A DNA stretch of 64,000 nt, taken from NCBI GenBank assembly GCA_944386845.1, contig CALXCP010000001.1, positions 30,578 to 94,577 on the forward strand. The letters are read 5' to 3'. Both the position numbers and the translations under genes were made by a program. Below the pieces are notes generated by a model that was not told the origin of the DNA, did not search any database, and worked only from the letters and a program-made list of their open reading frames with translations. Numbering within the stretch: position 1 is the stretch's first letter; each line of letters opens with the position of its first letter. The DNA comes from an uncultured Oscillospiraceae bacterium. GTDB taxonomy: Bacteria > Bacillota > Clostridia > Oscillospirales > Oscillospiraceae. Below, in pieces: positions 23,493 to 32,090 of the stretch.

Positions 23493-24733
23493 CCCGGCGT
23501 CCCCTCCCGGGGGGAGAGCGCCGCCGGGCGGCGGAGGATGGACAGGGGGGGCACCTGCCGGGGGAGCCGGAGGCAGAACTGCATCTGGGGGGTGCGGGCC
23601 TCAGCCAGGGGGGAACCGTCGGGGAGGGTCATGCCCGCCGCCGTCAGGGGGAGAGGCTCCACCCCGGGGCCCACCAGCTCCAGCGCCTCGCCGGCGGCGC
23701 ACTTGTTGCGCAGGGAGACCACCGCCCGCCCGTCGGGGGCGCAGGAGACCACCACCGCCACGATCTGCCAGTCCCGGAGATAGCGGGCGCTGTGGACGTA
23801 CTGGCCGGGCTGCCCGTAGTAGAAGCCGGTGGAGTAGTGCCGGTGGCTGACCTTGTCCACCTCGGCCCGCCAGACGGGGGAGAGGGGCTCCCCGGCCGCC
23901 GCGGCGTCGATGGCGTGGCGGTAGGCCCCGGTGACCACCGCGGTGTAGTAGGCCGACTTGGCCCGGCCCTCGATCTTCAGCGAGGTGAGCCCCACCCGCA
24001 GCAGGTCGTCCATGTGGTCGATCATGCACAGGTCCCGGGAGTTGAGGATGTAGGTGGCCCCGTCCTCCTCCCGGATGGGAAAGTACTCCCCGGGGCGCTT
24101 CTCCTCCACCAGGGCGTACTGGTAGCGGCAGGGCTGGGCGCAGGAGCCCCGGTTGGAGTCCCGCCCCGCCCCGGTCATGTAGTTGGACAGCAGGCACCGC
24201 CCCGAGTAGCTCACGCACATGGCCCCGTGGACGAAGGCCTCCAGCTCCAGCTCGGGCGGGGCCTTGTCCCGGATGCGGGCGATCTCGTCCAGGGAGAGCT
24301 CCCGGGCCAGGATGACCCGGCTGGCCCCCAGGTCGTGCCACGCCCGGGCGGACTGATGGTTCACCACGCTGGCCTGGGTGGAGATGTGGATGGCCACGTG
24401 GGGGGCGTGCCTTTTGGCCAGGGCGAGCACCCCCACGTCGGCCACGATGACGGCGTCCACCCCCGTCCGGTCCAGGAAGGCCAGCCAGTCGGGCAGGCGG
24501 TCCACCTCCTCGTCCCGGGGCATGGTGTTGCAGGTGACGTGGACGGCCACCCCCCGGCTGTGGCAGAGGCGGACGGCGTCGGCCAGCTCCTCCGGAGAGA
24601 AGTTGCCGGCGAAGGCCCGCATCCCGAACTCGCCGCCCGCCAGATAGACGGCGTCGGCCCCGTAGGCCACCGCCATCTGCAGCCGCTCCATGTCCCCGGC
24701 AGGGGCGAGGAGCTCCGGCTTTCTTGTCGTCAT
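23489..24733 (-). CDS. Peptidase U32-family protein (tRNA/rRNA hydroxylation type)
   Basis: 414 residues of the U32 family: KPELLAPAGDMERLQMAVAYGADAVYLAG at the N-terminus, VHGAMCVSYSGRCLLSNY, and SCAQPCRYQY. The four cysteines at about 173, 180, 198 and 202 fit an Fe-S site. Despite the peptidase name, characterised members (TrhP, RlhA) are needed for prephenate-dependent hydroxylation of tRNA uridine or 23S rRNA cytidine. The SLKIEGRAKSAYYTAVVTGAYR segment is typical. ATG 24733 follows AAGGAGG. It lies downstream of mltG, as often in Firmicutes. Confidence 0.88.
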   Translation of the reverse strand: MTTRKPELLAPAGDMERLQMAVAYGADAVYLAGGEFGMRAFAGNFSPEELADAVRLCHSRGVAVHVTCNTMPRDEEVDRLPDWLAFLDRTGVDAVIVADVGVLALAKRHAPHVAIHISTQASVVNHQSARAWHDLGASRVILARELSLDEIARIRDKAPPELELEAFVHGAMCVSYSGRCLLSNYMTGAGRDSNRGSCAQPCRYQYALVEEKRPGEYFPIREEDGATYILNSRDLCMIDHMDDLLRVGLTSLKIEGRAKSAYYTAVVTGAYRHAIDAAAAGEPLSPVWRAEVDKVSHRHYSTGFYYGQPGQYVHSARYLRDWQIVAVVVSCAPDGRAVVSLRNKCAAGEALELVGPGVEPLPLTAAGMTLPDGSPLAEARTPQMQFCLRLPRQVPPLSILRRPAALSPREGTPG

Positions 24734-24753
24734 GAAAGGACCTCCTTACGGCG

Positions 24754-24784
24754 CCGAGGGCCGTGCGCCCGGCACGGCCCTCGG
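24754..24784 (-). promoter_or_regulatory. Intercistronic hairpin between mltG and the U32 gene
   Basis: A 13-bp perfect inverted repeat (24754-24766 with 24772-24784) without a following T run, just before the U32 Shine-Dalgarno site. It may stabilise or partly attenuate the operon mRNA. Confidence 0.5.
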
Positions 24785-24798
24785 ACAGGCGGACAGGG

Positions 24799-25947
24799 TC
24801 ACTGATAGCGCTCCTGGGTCGCCATGAAGTTCTGCATCTGGGAGTAGGTCTGGAAGAAGTGGTGGTGCCCGTCGTCGCCCAGGACGTAGTAGTAGTCGTT
24901 GGTGTCGTCGGGGTCCATGGCCGCCTGGATGGAGGCCAGGCCGGGGCTGCAGATGGGTCCCGGGGGCAGGCCGGGGTAGAGGTAGGTGTTGTAGGGGGAG
25001 TCGATCTGCCGGTCGGCGTCGGTGGGCATGTTGCCGCCGTTGAGGTAGACCAGGGTGGCGTCGATCTGCAGGTAGCCGTTGGTGCCGGCGGAGGAGCTGA
25101 CGTTCTCCAGCCGGTTGTAGATGACCGAGGCGATGTGGGCCCGGTCGGTGCCGTCGGTCTCCTTCTCGATGAGGGAGGCAATGGTGAGGATCTGGTGCAG
25201 GTCATAGTCCCCCGCGGCGATCTCCTCCCGCATCTCGTCGGTGACCCGGGCGTCGAAGCCCTGGAGCAGCTTGTTGATGACGTACAGGGGGTCCTGGTTG
25301 ATATAGAAGTTGTAGGTGTCGGGGTAGAGGTAGCCCTCCAGCCGGTCAGCGTCCCCCATGGGGATGTCGGCCAGGAAGGAGAAGGCATAGTCATGGGTGG
25401 CGGCCATGTCGTTGAGCTCGCCCACGGTGGCCACGTTCTTCTCCTGGAGCAGCTCGAAGGTCTGCGATAGGGTGAAGCCCTCCGGGATGGTCACCGAGAT
25501 CTCCACCCGGGAGGTGGACCGGGAGCTGATGTTGGTGAGGATGGCCCGGTAGTCCATGTCGGTGTTGAGGACGTAGCTGCCCGGGGAGATATCGTCCTTG
25601 GTGCCGGTGAAGGTGGCGAAGAGGTTGAAGAGCAGCTTGCTCTCGATGATGCCCTGCTGCTTCAGCTCGGTGGCCACGTCGCCGAAGGAGTCCCCGTCGG
25701 CCACCACCACGGTGGCGGTGAGGGGGTCCTTGTTCAGGGCCAGCACGTCGTTGGCCGCCACCCAGCAGATGCAGGCCAGCACGAAGGAGACGGCGATGAC
25801 GAGAACGGCGTAGAGCAGCGCCCGCAGCCCGGCGGGGAGGGCCCGGCTCCTCCGACGGTGGGAGGAGCCGGGGGGATGGGAGCGGGGACGCTGCCCGGAG
25901 CTCGTCCGCGGTGTGCGGGAGGACGGAGTGTGGTCTTGCTGCGACAT
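24799..25947 (-). CDS. mltG: Endolytic murein transglycosylase MltG
   Basis: 382 residues from ATG 25947, which has AAGGAAGG upstream; an earlier in-frame ATG at 26055 lacks such a site. A Ser/Arg/Pro-rich cytoplasmic tail precedes one membrane helix (LLYAVLVIAVSFVLACICWV). The YceG-like domain follows, with the catalytic glutamate in LTIASLIEKETDG and the substrate groove LQIDATLVYL and SPYNTYLYPGLPPGPICSPG. MltG cuts nascent glycan strands in the membrane, releasing polymerisation and setting strand length. Confidence 0.94.
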   Translation of the reverse strand: MSQQDHTPSSRTPRTSSGQRPRSHPPGSSHRRRSRALPAGLRALLYAVLVIAVSFVLACICWVAANDVLALNKDPLTATVVVADGDSFGDVATELKQQGIIESKLLFNLFATFTGTKDDISPGSYVLNTDMDYRAILTNISSRSTSRVEISVTIPEGFTLSQTFELLQEKNVATVGELNDMAATHDYAFSFLADIPMGDADRLEGYLYPDTYNFYINQDPLYVINKLLQGFDARVTDEMREEIAAGDYDLHQILTIASLIEKETDGTDRAHIASVIYNRLENVSSSAGTNGYLQIDATLVYLNGGNMPTDADRQIDSPYNTYLYPGLPPGPICSPGLASIQAAMDPDDTNDYYYVLGDDGHHHFFQTYSQMQNFMATQERYQ

Positions 25948-26078
25948 AGGAACCTTCCTTTCGTGGGAGCGCGCGGGAGAGTCCACGCGGAGTGGAACGG
26001 TGGATAAGCTGCCCTCATAGGATGAGGCAGATGGGGCCGGCCGCTCCGGCCCCAAATTTATAGTGAGGTGAATCGTTC

Positions 26079-26228
26079 ATGTGCTGTGGGAACAACTGGG
26101 GCGGTAACAACTGCCTGTGGATCATCCTGATCCTCATCATCCTCTTTGGCTGCGGCAACGGCAGCGGCTGCGGCAGCAGCTGCGGGAACAACAACTGCGG
26201 CTGCGGCGACGGGTGCAGCTGCTGCTGA
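26079..26228 (+). CDS. 49-residue cysteine- and glycine-rich membrane peptide
   Basis: Small frame ATG 26079 to TGA 26226-26228, preceded by GTGAGGTG. The product has 11 cysteines in 49 residues: an N-terminal MCCGNNWGGNNC, a hydrophobic helix LWIILILIILFGCG (13-26), and a Gly/Asn/Ser/Cys-rich tail ending GCSCC. A T-tailed hairpin follows, and it is the only plus-strand gene in a minus-strand block. Small proteins of this look are annotated in gut clostridia as chorion-class high-cysteine proteins, with no known function. A membrane peptide binding metal or cross-linking through disulfides on the cell or spore surface is a guess. Confidence 0.75.
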   Translation: MCCGNNWGGNNCLWIILILIILFGCGNGSGCGSSCGNNNCGCGDGCSCC

Positions 26229-26251
26229 CCTGTTCCGGTGCATAGGGAGGG

Positions 26252-26279
26252 GCGGGGCGTCTTCGGGCGCCCCGCTTTT
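26252..26279 (+). terminator. Terminator after the Cys-rich peptide gene
   Basis: GCGGGGCG / CGCCCCGC stem with a TTCG-containing loop, then TTTT. Confidence 0.8.
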
Positions 26280-26284
26280 CCGCG

Positions 26285-26869
26285 TCACCGGGCGGCGCCG
26301 GGGAGGGTGAGGGTCTCGGTGATCACCAGGTGGACGGGCTGGTCGTGGGCCTCTGCCGGCACCCGGGGCAGCAGCATCTCATCCCGGCACAGGCCCGCCC
26401 GGAGGCCGGTGAAGCCGGCCAGCCACCGGTCGTAGTATCCCCCGCCCCGGCCCAGGCGATAGCCCCGCCGGTCATAGCACAGGGCGGGGACCAGGGCCAG
26501 GACGATCTCCCCCTGATGGATCAGGGGGGCGTCCTCCCCCGGCTCCGGGATGCCGAAAGGGCCGGGGATCAGGGGGGTGTCCGGCACGAAGAGCCGGCAC
26601 TCCATCTCCCGCCCGGGCAGACACCGGGGCAGGGCCACCCGCTTGCCCTCCTCCGCCAGCGCGCGCACCAGAGGGAGCGTGTCCGGCTCGGCGCCCCGCC
26701 CCACGAAGAGGAACAGGGTGTCCGCCCGCTGAAAGTCGGGCAGGGCGCGAAGCCGGGCGAACAGGGCGGCGTCGCTCTCCCGCCGCAGGGCGGGGGAGAG
26801 GCGCTCCTCCAGCCGGCCCATCCGGGCCCGGAGGGCCCGCTTCTCCTCAGTGACGGTAGTAGACGGCAT
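26285..26869 (-). CDS. 5-formyltetrahydrofolate cyclo-ligase
   Basis: 194 residues of the MTHFS/YgfA family. EEKRALRARMGRLE carries the N-terminal Lys/Arg that binds ATP phosphates, LFLFVGRGAEPDT follows, and the signature is YRLGRGGGYYDRWLAG. It converts 5-formyl-THF to 5,10-methenyl-THF using ATP, returning stored folate to the active pool. Its start overlaps the end of the DJ-1-family gene by 23 bp, so they are cotranscribed. Confidence 0.93.
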   Translation of the reverse strand: MPSTTVTEEKRALRARMGRLEERLSPALRRESDAALFARLRALPDFQRADTLFLFVGRGAEPDTLPLVRALAEEGKRVALPRCLPGREMECRLFVPDTPLIPGPFGIPEPGEDAPLIHQGEIVLALVPALCYDRRGYRLGRGGGYYDRWLAGFTGLRAGLCRDEMLLPRVPAEAHDQPVHLVITETLTLPGAAR

Positions 26870-27392
26870 GGCGCACGTTCCGGGCGGCGTCGGCCCCCTT
26901 CAGGACCTCCACCAGCTTCAGGCCGAAGTCGAAGACCGCGCCGGCGGCCTCGCCGGTGATGATGCGCCCGTCGGTGACCACGGGGCAGCCCGGCTTCACC
27001 ACGGCGGAGAACATCTGGTCCTCCATGCCCGGGTAGCACACGGCGCTGCGCCGGTCCAGGATGCCCAGGGCGGCCAGGATGGTGGGGGCGGCGCAGATGG
27101 CGGCCACATAGGCCCCCCTGTCCCGCACCGACTCGATGAAGGCCATGGCAAAGAGGTTCATGCGGATGTTCTCCACCCCTCCCAGCCCGCCGGGCAGCAC
27201 CAGCATCTCCACCCCGTCGGCCTCCACCTGGGACAGGGTGGTGTCCGCGGTGACGGTGATGTGGTGGGAGCCGGTGACGGTGAGCTCGTCCAGCCCCACC
27301 AGGGACACCTCACAGCCGCCCCGGCGGAGCAGATCGGCGGTGACCAGGGCCTCCGCCTCCTCGAACCCGTCGGCCAGCAGGATCGCGACCAT
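26847..27392 (-). CDS. DJ-1/PfpI-family protein
   Basis: 181 residues of the DJ-1/ThiJ/YajL group. The N-terminus MVAILLADGFEEAEAL holds the conserved glutamate, and the nucleophile elbow is AAICAAPTILA with Cys at about 100. The rest follows the family (VLPGGLGG, RIITGEAAGAVFDFGLKLV). Members act as protein/nucleotide deglycases, glyoxalases or redox-protective factors. A role against carbonyl stress would suit the aldehyde-handling locus elsewhere in this window, but that link is speculation. Cotranscribed with the folate cyclo-ligase gene. Confidence 0.88.
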   Translation of the reverse strand: MVAILLADGFEEAEALVTADLLRRGGCEVSLVGLDELTVTGSHHITVTADTTLSQVEADGVEMLVLPGGLGGVENIRMNLFAMAFIESVRDRGAYVAAICAAPTILAALGILDRRSAVCYPGMEDQMFSAVVKPGCPVVTDGRIITGEAAGAVFDFGLKLVEVLKGADAARNVRHAVYYRH

Positions 27393-27428
27393 AAGCAGTT
27401 CCTCCTTCTCGGCGCGCAGCGCCGCTCG

Positions 27429-28097
27429 TCAAGTCAGATGAGGGGACAGGATGTCCCAGATCTCCTCGTGGATGTCCTCCACCGGGCGCAGCCGGCCGTC
27501 CCGCACGCAGGGGACGGCGGTCCACCCGAGGGTCCGGGCGGCCAGCAGGGCCGCCTGCCGGCAGGTGGCCAGATAGGCGGTGTCCACCTCGTGGATGTCG
27601 CCGTGGGTGTGGGTGGCCTCCTCCCGGCGGCGGAGATTTTCCACCGCCTGGGGGGTGGGCATGTCCAGATAGAGCACCAGGTCGGGGGCGGGCAGCCCCA
27701 GACGGGTGAACTCCAGGTCGTACAGCCAGCGGAAGAACTCCTCCCACTGCTCCGGGGGTAGCTTACCCGCCTGATGCACGGCGTTGGAGGTGGTGTACCG
27801 GTCGGCCAGCACCAGCCCGCCCTCCCGGTAGTAATCTCCCCACACCTTGCGGTAGGAGGCGAACCGGTCCACGGCGAAGAAGGTGGAGGCGGCGTAGGCG
27901 TTCACATCGCCGGGATGGGCGCCGAACTCCCCGCCGAGGTACATCCGCACCAGGGCGGAGGAGGGCTCCTTGTACTGGGGGAAGACGATGCGGTGGAAGG
28001 GCCGGCCCTCCTCCTCCAGCCGGCGGCACAGCCGGGCGAACTGGGTGGACTTGCCCGAGCCGTCCGTCCCCTCGAACACGATGAGTTTTCCCGCCAT
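27429..28097 (-). CDS. tmk: Thymidylate kinase-family protein
   Basis: 222 residues from ATG 28097. The P-loop is FEGTDGSGKST (8-18), the dTMP-binding DRY motif is LADRYTTSNAVHQAG, and LVLYLDMPTPQAVENL follows. It phosphorylates dTMP to dTDP. The FPQYKEPSS and GDVNAYAASTFFAVDR segments fit a clostridial subgroup somewhat divergent from classical Tmk, so another deoxynucleotide kinase activity is possible. The frame stays open further upstream into the TagA gene, but only this start has GAGGTAAC-type spacing and gives the family N-terminus. Confidence 0.88.
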   Translation of the reverse strand: MAGKLIVFEGTDGSGKSTQFARLCRRLEEEGRPFHRIVFPQYKEPSSALVRMYLGGEFGAHPGDVNAYAASTFFAVDRFASYRKVWGDYYREGGLVLADRYTTSNAVHQAGKLPPEQWEEFFRWLYDLEFTRLGLPAPDLVLYLDMPTPQAVENLRRREEATHTHGDIHEVDTAYLATCRQAALLAARTLGWTAVPCVRDGRLRPVEDIHEEIWDILSPHLT

Positions 28098-28126
28098 CTC
28101 GTTACCTCCTCCGGGCCGCGCCCGGC

Positions 28127-28855
28127 TTATCCCTTTCCGGTGAGCCTCCGGCCCGCCGCCCCCACCAGGAACAGGGGCAGCCGGGCCATCCGGCCGATGC
28201 GCCCCGGCTCCTGCTTCAGGCGGTAGAGCCACTCCAGCCCCAGCTTCTGCCAGCGCTCCGGGGCCCGCTCCACCCGGCCGGCGAACACGTCCAGCGCGCC
28301 CCCGAGACCGATGGCCAGCCTGGCCCCGGTGGAGGGGCCGTAGGCGGCCATCCATTTCTCCTGCTTGGGGGCCCCGAGGCAGACGAAGAGCAGGTCGGGG
28401 GCGGCGGCCCGGACCTCTTCGGCCGCGGCGGCGGCGTCCTGAAAATACCCGTCCCGGCAGCCGCAGAAGGTGAGGCCCGGGTACCGGGCGGACAGGGCGG
28501 CCATGGCGTCCTCCGCCACCCCGGGCTTGGCCCCCAGCAGATAGACCCGGGCGCCGCCGCTCCGCTCCAGGGCGGCCATGAGGCCGCTGGCGAAGTCGAT
28601 GCCGGGCACCCGGCCCTTCAGGGGCCGGCCCAGGATCTTGGCGGCGTAGACGACCCCGATGCCGTCGGGCAGGGTGAGGTCCGCCCCGTTGAGCAGCCGG
28701 AGGAACTCCCCGTCCTTTCGGGACAGCAGGATGAACTCCGGGTTGGGGGTCACCGCGTAGTGGAAGCCGTCGGAGCGCACCAGCGCCTCGCCGGCCCGGA
28801 CGGCCTCGTCCAGGGTGAGGTCGTCGAACGCAACCCCTTCAATGACCTGTTTCAC
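28127..28855 (-). CDS. tagA: WecG/TagA/CpsF-family glycosyltransferase (GT26)
   Basis: 242 residues. Family marks are YAVTPNPEFILLSR, LTLPDGIGVVYAAKILG, RVPGIDF (catalytic Asp region), VYLLGAKPGVAE and LGAPKQEKWM, ending in an aromatic/basic RAPERWQKLGLEWLYRL. TagA adds N-acetylmannosamine to the lipid-linked GlcNAc in wall teichoic acid linkage-unit synthesis; relatives make other surface polymers. ATG 28855; tmk begins 30 bp downstream. Confidence 0.92.
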   Translation of the reverse strand: MKQVIEGVAFDDLTLDEAVRAGEALVRSDGFHYAVTPNPEFILLSRKDGEFLRLLNGADLTLPDGIGVVYAAKILGRPLKGRVPGIDFASGLMAALERSGGARVYLLGAKPGVAEDAMAALSARYPGLTFCGCRDGYFQDAAAAAEEVRAAAPDLLFVCLGAPKQEKWMAAYGPSTGARLAIGLGGALDVFAGRVERAPERWQKLGLEWLYRLKQEPGRIGRMARLPLFLVGAAGRRLTGKG

Positions 28856-28977
28856 GACAGCACCCCTTCCGGCGGCCGGACCGCCGCATCAAATCGGAGA
28901 CATTCTACCACAGTTCCCGCGGAAAGTCCATGAAAAGATGAGGAGGGGGAAAATCACGGAGAAATACTTGACAAACC

Positions 28978-29005
28978 GCCGGGGAAGAATATAATAAATA
29001 AGTCC
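28978..29005 (+). promoter_or_regulatory. Consensus promoter for the ABC importer operon
   Basis: TTGACA (28978-28983), 16-bp spacer, TATAAT (29000-29005). The leader of about 77 nt contains a small GGGC/GCCC hairpin (29027-29041). No T-box or other known riboswitch was recognised. Confidence 0.88.
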
Positions 29006-29088
29006 CGGAAGGGCTTTTTTTCTTGCCGGGCGCTTTGCCCCTTAAAAGTGTTAAAGCAAAGACATACATCGTAATGGAGGAACGACCA

Positions 29089-30126
29089 ATGAAGAAACTT
29101 TCCAGGATCCTTGCCGTCGCCATGGCGCTGGCCATGGCGCTGGGCCTGTCCGCCTGCGGCGGGGACGACCAGCCCCAGGAGACCGGCTCCGCCGGCACCG
29201 AGACCAGCTCCCCCGCCCCTGAGAACACCGGCTCCGCCGGCGGGAGCTATACCATCGGCATCGTGCAGCAGATGCAGCACGTGGCCCTGGACTCCGCCAC
29301 CCAGGGGTTCCAGGACGCCCTCACCGAGCTGCTGGGGGACCAGGTGACCTTTGAGTACCAGAACGCCTCCGGCGAGGCCACCAACTGCACCACCATCGTG
29401 GGCGACTTCGTGGCCTCCGGCGTGGACCTGATCATGGCCAACGGCACCACCGCCCTCCAGGCCGCCATGTCCGCCACCGACACCATCCCCATCCTGGGCA
29501 CCTCGGTGACCGAGTACGGCGTGGCCCTGGGCATCGAGGGCTTTGACGGCGTCACCGGCACCAACATCTCGGGCACCTCCGACCTGGCCCCCCTGGACCA
29601 GCAGGCGGCCATGATCCAGGAGTGGTTCCCCGAGGCCCAGACCGTGGGCCTGCTCTACTGCTCCGCCGAGCCCAACAGCCAGTACCAGGTGGACACCGTC
29701 CAGAGCTATCTGGAGCAGGCGGGCATCACCTGCACCCAGTACTCCTTCTCCGACTCCAACGACCTGTCCGCCGTGGCCAACACCGCCTGCTCCAGCAGCG
29801 ACGTGGTCTATATCCCCACCGACAACCAGGCGGCGGCCTACGCCGAGCTCATCGGCAACATCGCCCTGGACACCCAGACCCCCATCATCGCCGGCGAGCA
29901 GGGCATCTGCACCGGCTGCGGCGTGGCCACCCTGACCATCGACTACTACGACATCGGCTACAAGACCGGCGAGATGGCCTATGAGATCCTGGTGAACGGG
30001 GCCGACCCCGCCGCCATGCCCATCGAGTACGCTCCCCAGTTCACCCCCAAGTACAACCCCGTCATGTGCGAGGAGCTGGGGCTGACCCCGCTGGAGGGCT
30101 ATGAGGCCATCGAGGCCGCCCAGTAA
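29089..30126 (+). CDS. ABC importer substrate-binding lipoprotein (TrpX/ABC_sub_bind family)
   Basis: 345 residues from ATG 29089 (TGGAGG site 8 bp upstream). A lipoprotein signal ends in LSACGG (lipobox Cys at about 21), followed by a Gly/Ser/Thr-rich linker and a periplasmic-binding type I fold: YTIGIVQQMQHVALDSATQGF, IMANGTTALQAAMSATDTIPILGTSV and EWFPEAQTVGLLYCSAEPNS. The family includes TrpX and other aromatic amino acid or nucleobase binders; specificity is not readable. It is followed by a terminator-like hairpin and then the permease gene, so it is probably made in excess of its permease. Confidence 0.9.
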   Translation: MKKLSRILAVAMALAMALGLSACGGDDQPQETGSAGTETSSPAPENTGSAGGSYTIGIVQQMQHVALDSATQGFQDALTELLGDQVTFEYQNASGEATNCTTIVGDFVASGVDLIMANGTTALQAAMSATDTIPILGTSVTEYGVALGIEGFDGVTGTNISGTSDLAPLDQQAAMIQEWFPEAQTVGLLYCSAEPNSQYQVDTVQSYLEQAGITCTQYSFSDSNDLSAVANTACSSSDVVYIPTDNQAAAYAELIGNIALDTQTPIIAGEQGICTGCGVATLTIDYYDIGYKTGEMAYEILVNGADPAAMPIEYAPQFTPKYNPVMCEELGLTPLEGYEAIEAAQ

Positions 30127-30156
30127 GGCGGAGTCCGAAAAACAAGTGAAAAAGGC

Positions 30157-30190
30157 GCGGAAAAGGGACTTCTCTTTTCCGCCCTTTTTT
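30157..30190 (+). terminator. Intercistronic terminator/attenuator
   Basis: Stem GCGGAAAAG / CTTTTCCGC (30157-30165 and 30174-30182) followed by CCTTTTTT, between the binding-protein gene and the permease gene. Partial read-through would explain differential expression. Confidence 0.8.
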
Positions 30191-30245
30191 GCTATACTAT
30201 CCTGGTATTCGCGCTTGCCCCGGGCAAGCGAGGGGAGGAATTCAT

Positions 30246-31169
30246 TTGGACATCATGAGTCTGGTCAACGCGCTGCCCAGCGTGGCGGCCCAGGGGCTCA
30301 TCTGGGGCATCATGGCCATCGGCGTGTTCATCACGTTCCGCATCCTGGACGTGGCCGACCTGACGGTGGACGGCACCCTGTGCACCGGCGGGGCCACCTT
30401 CATCATGCTCACCATGGCGGGGGCCAACGTGTGGGCGGCCATGCTGGGGGCCTTCTGCGCCGGCCTGATGGCCGGGCTGCTCACCGGGCTGTTCCACACC
30501 GCCTGCGGCATCCCCGCCATCCTGGCAGGCATCCTGACCCAGCTGGCCCTCTACTCCATCAACCTGCGCATCATGGGGCAGGCCAACCGCCCGGTGAGCA
30601 GCCGGCAGTACGACCTGCTGGTCTCCCAGCAGGACGTGCGGGAGGTGGGGCTGCACAACCCCATCCTGGTCAGCGCCCTGTTCGTCATCGTCATCATCGC
30701 CCTGCTCTACTGGTTCTTCGGCACCGAGCTGGGCTCGTCCCTCCGGGCCACCGGGGCCAACCTGGCCATGTCCCGGGCCCAGGGCATCAATGTCAACGTG
30801 ACCAAGGTGCTGGGGCTGATGCTCTCCAACGGGCTGGTGGCCCTGTCGGGGGCCCTGCTGGCCCAGTATCAGGGCTTCGCCGACGTGAACATGGGCCGGG
30901 GCGCCATCGTCATCGGCCTGGCTGCCGTCATCATCGGCGAGGTGATCTTCAGCCGCATCTTCCGGAACTTCGCCCTGCGGCTGCTGGCGGTGGCCATCGG
31001 GGCGGTCATCTACTACCTGGTGTACCAGGTGGTGATCTGGCTGGGGCTGAAGACCGACGACATGAAGCTCATCACCGCCCTCATCGTGGCCTTCTTCCTG
31101 GCCATCCCCTTCTGGAAGGGCAGATACTTCGACCGGTGGATGAAGAGAGGGGGCGGCGACCGTGCTTGA
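30246..31169 (+). CDS. ABC importer permease (TrpY-like, branched-chain/ribose type)
   Basis: About 307 residues. TTG 30246 is chosen because GGGGAGGAA ends 5 bp upstream; an ATG 9 bp later is the alternative. There are eight to nine membrane helices of the BPD_transp_2 family, with ADLTVDGTLCTGGATF, TACGIPAILAGILTQLALYS and TGANLAMSRAQGINVNVTKV typical of the TrpY-like group. It pairs with the flanking lipoprotein and ATPase. Its 3' end overlaps the ATPase gene by 8 bp. Confidence 0.9.
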   Translation: MDIMSLVNALPSVAAQGLIWGIMAIGVFITFRILDVADLTVDGTLCTGGATFIMLTMAGANVWAAMLGAFCAGLMAGLLTGLFHTACGIPAILAGILTQLALYSINLRIMGQANRPVSSRQYDLLVSQQDVREVGLHNPILVSALFVIVIIALLYWFFGTELGSSLRATGANLAMSRAQGINVNVTKVLGLMLSNGLVALSGALLAQYQGFADVNMGRGAIVIGLAAVIIGEVIFSRIFRNFALRLLAVAIGAVIYYLVYQVVIWLGLKTDDMKLITALIVAFFLAIPFWKGRYFDRWMKRGGGDRA

Positions 31170-31953
31170 GCTGCGGAACATCTGCAAGACCTTCAACCCG
31201 GGCACCGTCAACGAGAAGGTGGCCCTGAACGGCCTGTCCCTCCGGCTGGAGGAGGGGGAGTTCGTCACCGTCATCGGCGGCAACGGCGCCGGCAAGTCCA
31301 CCATGCTCAACGCCGTGGCCGGCACCTTCCCGCTGGACGCGGGGCAGATCCTCATCGACGGGGTGGACGTCACCCGGCTGCCCGAGCATCGGCGGGCCCG
31401 GTATATCGGCCGGGTGTTCCAGGACCCCATGATGGGCACCGCCCCCACCATGCAGATCGAGGAGAACCTGGCCTTGGCCGCCCGGCGGGGCAAGCGGCGC
31501 ACCCTTCGCCCCGGCATCACCAAAAAGGAGCGGGCCGAGTACGCGGAGCGGCTGAAGATCCTGGACCTGGGGCTGGAGGACCGGATGACCACCAAGGTGG
31601 GCCTGCTCTCCGGCGGGCAGCGGCAGGCCCTGACCCTGCTGATGGCCAGCCTGGTGAAGCCCAAGCTGCTGCTGCTGGACGAGCACACCGCCGCCCTGGA
31701 CCCCAAGACGGCGGCCAAGGTGCTGGAGGCCACCGAGAAGATCGTCACCCGGGACCGTCTCACCACCCTGATGATCACCCACAATATGAAGGACGCCATC
31801 ACCTACGGCGACCGGCTGATCATGATGAAGGACGGGCAGATCATCTTCGACATCTCCGGGGAGGAGAAGAAGAAGCTGACGGTGGAGGACCTGCTGGACA
31901 AGTTCAAGGTGGCCGGCGAGGACGACCTGAGCGACAAGATGATCCTGTCATAA
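31162..31953 (+). CDS. ABC importer ATP-binding protein (TrpZ-like)
   Basis: 263 residues. Walker A is GGNGAGKST, the Q-loop is in FQDPMMGT, the signature is LSGGQRQALTLLMA, Walker B is LLLLDEHTAALDP, and the H-loop is MITHNM. It energises uptake by the preceding permease and lipoprotein. GTG 31162 overlaps the permease stop, so translation is coupled. A T-tailed hairpin ends the operon. Confidence 0.94.
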   Translation: MLELRNICKTFNPGTVNEKVALNGLSLRLEEGEFVTVIGGNGAGKSTMLNAVAGTFPLDAGQILIDGVDVTRLPEHRRARYIGRVFQDPMMGTAPTMQIEENLALAARRGKRRTLRPGITKKERAEYAERLKILDLGLEDRMTTKVGLLSGGQRQALTLLMASLVKPKLLLLDEHTAALDPKTAAKVLEATEKIVTRDRLTTLMITHNMKDAITYGDRLIMMKDGQIIFDISGEEKKKLTVEDLLDKFKVAGEDDLSDKMILS

Positions 31954-31970
31954 GAGGATGCGCACCCACG

Positions 31971-32003
31971 GAGGGGCGGGCGGCCGAACGCCCGCCCCTC
32001 TTT
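31971..32003 (+). terminator. Terminator of the ABC importer operon
   Basis: GAGGGGCGGGCG / CGCCCGCCCCTC stem (31971-31982, 31989-32000) followed by TTTC. Confidence 0.8.
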
Positions 32004-32018
32004 CATGGGAAGAGACAG

Positions 32019-32047
32019 TTGGCAGGGGGGAAAAAACCTGCTATAAT
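32019..32047 (+). promoter_or_regulatory. Promoter for the Nudix-walRK-yycHI operon
   Basis: TTGGCA (32019-32024), 17-bp spacer, TATAAT (32042-32047). It directly follows the previous terminator. Confidence 0.88.
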
Positions 32048-32090
32048 AAGGGCGACTATGACGGCCCGGCGGGGCGAGGAGGAGCGCGGC

